Source: a bacterium
Lineage (GTDB): Bacteria > Vulcanimicrobiota > Xenobia > Xenobiales > JADMJV01
Length of the DNA stretch: 35,833 nt
Reading direction: 5' to 3'
NCBI GenBank assembly: GCA_018780265.1
Contig: JADMJV010000095.1
Location: 1-35,833 of the forward strand
Shown here piece by piece: positions 33,018 to 35,833 of this stretch. The notes beneath the pieces are model-generated. The model made no database searches and had not been told where the DNA came from. It saw only the letters and a list, made by a program, of their open reading frames with translations. The position numbers and the translations under genes are program-made. How positions within the stretch are numbered: position 1 is the first letter of the stretch; every line of letters starts with the position of its first letter.

Positions 33018-35110
33018 GGTTAGCGCAAGGTCGAGCAGGGGATGTCCTGACGACCCGCGGCACGGGGATGCTCGGGGTCGCGATTTTGCTGCTGACGCTG
33101 TTCTTGCTCAAAATGGGGTGGTGTAGCTGTACGCTTTTCGCCATCAACAGTTGGGTACTGATCGGGTCGGCGGTGTTACTGCTGGGCAATCGCTCTTTTG
33201 GAGTGCTGGCGGAAGAGAAAGAAAAGAAGACCCTGGATTGCCTGCGCTTGACGCAGCTCAGTCCAAGCGCTCTTTTCTGGTACAAGCTTTCGCCCGAATT
33301 CCGTTCGTTGGCCCGCCTACTGCTGTGTCTGACCCCCTCGGTCTTGATCAGCGCCGGCTATAGCGCCTCCGGCCTCTCGGCAGGCCTGGGGGTACTGCTC
33401 ATAGCGGCCCTGGGCGGAGCGATGTCCATCGTTTCCAGCCTGTTCGTCTCCAGCATGGCGGCAAATACCTCCAGGGCTGTGGTCCAGGGTTGGACCCTCA
33501 AGGCCTGCTGGCTGCTGTTGACGCCGGTCTTCGATCTGGTGGTTTCGGCCGTCACGGTCACCACGCAGCGCTACCCGGTGTTTGATGCCATCAACCCCTT
33601 CGCTGCCGCCTGGCCCCTGGTGGTGCCCGAGGCTGAAGTGGGTCTGCGTCAGCATCTTCCGCTGGCTTTCATCGGTCTCGGAGCTGTGGCATGCTTGCTG
33701 ATGTGGATGGTAGCCGCTCGTCGCTACGAGCAAGGTTTGATGTCGGCTCCCACTTTGACGGATCGTCAGATTCACCAACTGTATCGTAAGACCCCGGGCT
33801 GGATTCCCGGTTGGATGGGTTTGCGAGAGAACCCGGTGTTCTTGCGCGAACTGGCTGCCCAGTTGCGCAGCGGTGCCGGAAAATGGCCCGGTTACGCGGT
33901 CTTCATCACGCTGTTCCTGGCCCCTTTCCTTTATTCGAACAGCTGGAATCAGCGTCGCTCCAGTGAGATTGAGCTGCGCGGACAGACTCAGTTGCGTGCC
34001 TCTCAGGCCGAACCGGAAGCTGCTGCCCCTGCTTCTACCCTGGCGCCCGTGGCAGCGACGCCCTATATTCGGCTGCACAGTTGGGATGGCACGGAGTTGC
34101 GCCTGAAAGGGCACACTCACTGCGCCTGCCTGCGCATGAAGCTATACGATGCGATGCACGTGCCGCTACCCGCCAGCGCCATTGTCAAAGTAGAGACAAA
34201 CTATCCGTTGCAGGCCGAGAACCTCGACGAGTCCCCTGCTCGTCCTGGCCCGGTCGAGGTCAAGCTGTCCACTAGCGAGGCTCAAACCTACGGCATCGCG
34301 ACCCCCATCAATGATTTGGGGAATTCTGAGTTGTCCAACGACACCAAGGACCAGATTCGTCTCCACTCGATGGCTCAGGGTTTGCTGGGCTGCCTGGTGC
34401 TGCTTTCGCTCTACCTCGGGGTTCGCTGTTCGGGCTTTCTGGCCAACGCGGTGACCTCGGAATGTGACCGTCGCTCCTGGACCGACCTGGCTTTAACCGG
34501 ACTGGGTCCTGAGCAGGTGCTGCAGGGCAAACTGGCGGGCACACTGTTGATGCCCATCATTCAATTGCTGGTGGCGGCTCCCTCGCTACTGCTCTTTGTC
34601 TACGCCGGAGCGATGAGCCCGCTGGGTTTCTTGCAACTGGTCAGCTACGCTGCGCTGTTGGCTGTGGCGGCAGGTCTGGTGGGCTTCTGGGGTTCTAGCG
34701 CCAGCCAGTCGAGCCATTCGGCCCAAGGCCTGGCACTGGCTTCGATGCTCAGTTGGCTGGTGGTTGTTCCGGTTCTGATCGCCCTGTTCGGACGCGGTCT
34801 GATGCTGCCGCTGCTCGGTGTGGCCCTGATGGCTTCGATGCGACGGGTTCACGTCGGCATCGTGTGTGGCTGGGTCGCTCTGGGAATGGCTGCTTTCGCC
34901 AATCCTATGGGTCTCAGCCCCTGGACCTGTCTGCCTACCTCGATGTTGTGCGGACCTACCCCGGCAGCCTGTATGCTGACCGGCTTCTTCACCTGGTTGA
35001 GCGGCGTCACCGCTCTGGTTGGACTGTCGGCGGTGTGCTATTTCAGTACACTGGCCAACCTCCAGCAACCCGGTCAAGAGGATGCCTTGCGGGCCGACCG
35101 CGTGGCCTAA
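33014..35110 (+). CDS. ABC-2 type transporter permease
   Basis: 698 aa from ATG 33014, which overlaps the ATPase stop and has GGGAGG about 10 nt upstream; a frame from 32996 adds only six residues. It is long for an ABC-2 permease: around 12 hydrophobic segments in two blocks (about 15-240 and 460-690), separated by a non-membrane section of about 150 residues beginning with one helix (PGYAVFITLFLAPFLY). The ABC-2 hallmark EEKEKKTLDCLRLTQLSP is near residues 66-83, a half-copy of which (SECDRRSWTDLALTGLGPEQ) recurs near 480, so it looks like a two-copy permease in one chain. Together with the ATPase it would export an unknown substrate. Confidence 0.9.
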   Translation: MRLAQGRAGDVLTTRGTGMLGVAILLLTLFLLKMGWCSCTLFAINSWVLIGSAVLLLGNRSFGVLAEEKEKKTLDCLRLTQLSPSALFWYKLSPEFRSLARLLLCLTPSVLISAGYSASGLSAGLGVLLIAALGGAMSIVSSLFVSSMAANTSRAVVQGWTLKACWLLLTPVFDLVVSAVTVTTQRYPVFDAINPFAAAWPLVVPEAEVGLRQHLPLAFIGLGAVACLLMWMVAARRYEQGLMSAPTLTDRQIHQLYRKTPGWIPGWMGLRENPVFLRELAAQLRSGAGKWPGYAVFITLFLAPFLYSNSWNQRRSSEIELRGQTQLRASQAEPEAAAPASTLAPVAATPYIRLHSWDGTELRLKGHTHCACLRMKLYDAMHVPLPASAIVKVETNYPLQAENLDESPARPGPVEVKLSTSEAQTYGIATPINDLGNSELSNDTKDQIRLHSMAQGLLGCLVLLSLYLGVRCSGFLANAVTSECDRRSWTDLALTGLGPEQVLQGKLAGTLLMPIIQLLVAAPSLLLFVYAGAMSPLGFLQLVSYAALLAVAAGLVGFWGSSASQSSHSAQGLALASMLSWLVVVPVLIALFGRGLMLPLLGVALMASMRRVHVGIVCGWVALGMAAFANPMGLSPWTCLPTSMLCGPTPAACMLTGFFTWLSGVTALVGLSAVCYFSTLANLQQPGQEDALRADRVA

Positions 35111-35136
35111 AAGCCAGGCAGCCTGCCCCACGATAA

Positions 35137-35165
35137 GAGACCCGACTCCGGCCGGGTCTCTTTTT
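35137..35165 (+). terminator. Intrinsic terminator of the ABC transporter operon
   Basis: GAGACCCG (35137-35144) pairs with CGGGTCTC (35153-35160) in eight perfect pairs around an 8-nt loop, followed by TTTTT at 35161-35165. It lies 27 nt after the permease stop and reads as an ordinary Rho-independent terminator. Confidence 0.9.
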
Positions 35166-35459
35166 GTACGCCCGGCAAAGTCGTTGAGCCTCGCCTGGCT
35201 CAGCACCACGCAAAGTCAGTGCCCCGCAGGTGGTGTTTTTTCGAGGGCGTGGCGGAGGAAGCAACACGGCGAGCGTCCAGATCGCCGGCCCCACGGGCTC
35301 AAATGGCGCAGCTCCAAAAGCGACTCACTGGACGTCACTCAAGTCGGTATTGCGGGACCGGACTGCGAAAATCCTGTCGAACCTGGGAACTGTGGGGATC
35401 CTCTGGCCAGGTGCTTGCACGCAGTAGGTTGATTCAACTTCAATCTAGAACTTGTCTTC

Positions 35460-35833
35460 ATGGACTCCAATTCAAAGAAAGCGTATCTGAAACTGGACCT
35501 TTCAGACCAGGATCTGGAGGGTCTTTCCACCGTCCACCTCAAGGACACCTACTGCTCCAATCCCGACTGTAGCTGCGGTGGGGCGATTTTATACCCAAGC
35601 CGCCTGGCCGGCACCGGGCTGGATCCCTGGATTGAACTGGCCAAAGAAATTCAATTCATCGTCAATGTGCAGACAGGCGAGATCCAGGCCAAGGGCCCGG
35701 TGTCGTCCTTGCGCCAGGCCCTCCAAGATTGTCTGCATCGATGTCTGGACAAGAGACGACTGACCCAACTGAGGAAACGTCGCCAGGAGGTCCTGCGGCA
35801 GCACTGCGAAGATGGCTGGAATTACAGGGACTG
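35460..35833 (+). CDS. Hypothetical Cys-motif protein (runs off the window)
   Basis: An ATG at 35460 opens a frame with no stop to the window edge, giving at least 124 residues. It has MDSNSKKAYLKLDLSDQD at the start, then YCSNPDCSCGGAIL with Cys-x4-Cys-x-Cys, a likely metal site. Residues about 65-125 are a helix-rich, basic region (e.g. DCLHRCLDKRRLTQLRKRRQE). The Cys pattern recalls small proteins that carry a SEC-C-like zinc site, but the C-terminal part that would show it is not in the window. No Shine-Dalgarno is evident. The 294 bases before it, from the terminator, hold nothing I can call a gene. Confidence 0.7.
   Translation, partial: MDSNSKKAYLKLDLSDQDLEGLSTVHLKDTYCSNPDCSCGGAILYPSRLAGTGLDPWIELAKEIQFIVNVQTGEIQAKGPVSSLRQALQDCLHRCLDKRRLTQLRKRRQEVLRQHCEDGWNYRD

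Overview
This window is chromosomal DNA, GC-rich by eye, from a bacterium that I cannot name with confidence. Three things point to a little-studied lineage in or near the Terrabacteria (Vulcanimicrobiota/Eremiobacterota or Armatimonadota are guesses): polA-rpsA-coaE is in the same order as in Mycobacterium, a FtsW/RodA-PbpA pair resembles the actinobacterial one, and many genes are lineage-specific secreted or hypothetical proteins. I saw no tRNA, rRNA, CRISPR array, insertion sequence or phage module.

Layout. 1-3.2 kb: small hypothetical genes, an endonuclease/exonuclease/phosphatase-fold protein, and a decayed stretch. 3.2-9.4 kb: a secreted module with a 915-aa lipoprotein (Ig-like plus FG-GAP repeats), a clostripain-type protease, a peptidoglycan-binding protein with an L,D-transpeptidase-like end, and a small exported protein. 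9.6-14.3 kb: a macro-domain protein facing a transmembrane Ser/Thr kinase, a membrane-anchored MsrA with an in-frame UGA at its catalytic position (selenocysteine), and an RlmL-like methyltransferase. 14.3-17.8 kb: a small hypothetical gene, a GDSL/SGNH protein, and a membrane Fe-S oxidoreductase of the HdrD/ETF:menaquinone type. 18.2-27.5 kb: polA, then rpsA-coaE-slt-hypothetical-ldt-ftsW/rodA-pbpA, tightly packed as a translation/CoA/cell-wall operon. 27.5-35.1 kb: an NHL propeller protein, phosphate acetyltransferase, a large TPR protein and an ABC-2 exporter pair ending at a clear intrinsic terminator. A truncated Cys-motif gene runs off the end.

The most notable observations are these. 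(1) MsrA is a selenoprotein, and a hairpin sits at bacterial SECIS distance from the UGA. (2) The PolA homologue sits in the canonical polA locus, but the polymerase motif A aspartate is Ser and the O-helix residues are gone, with several 5'-nuclease residues also changed. (3) A textbook intrinsic terminator (12-bp perfect stem, inner 4-bp stem, T6) lies inside the coaE coding sequence and could separate rpsA from the cell-wall genes. (4) The class B PBP paired with the SEDS protein has lost its SxxK serine and lysine and its KTG motif. Two small loci look broken, one by an in-frame TAG and one by a frameshift.
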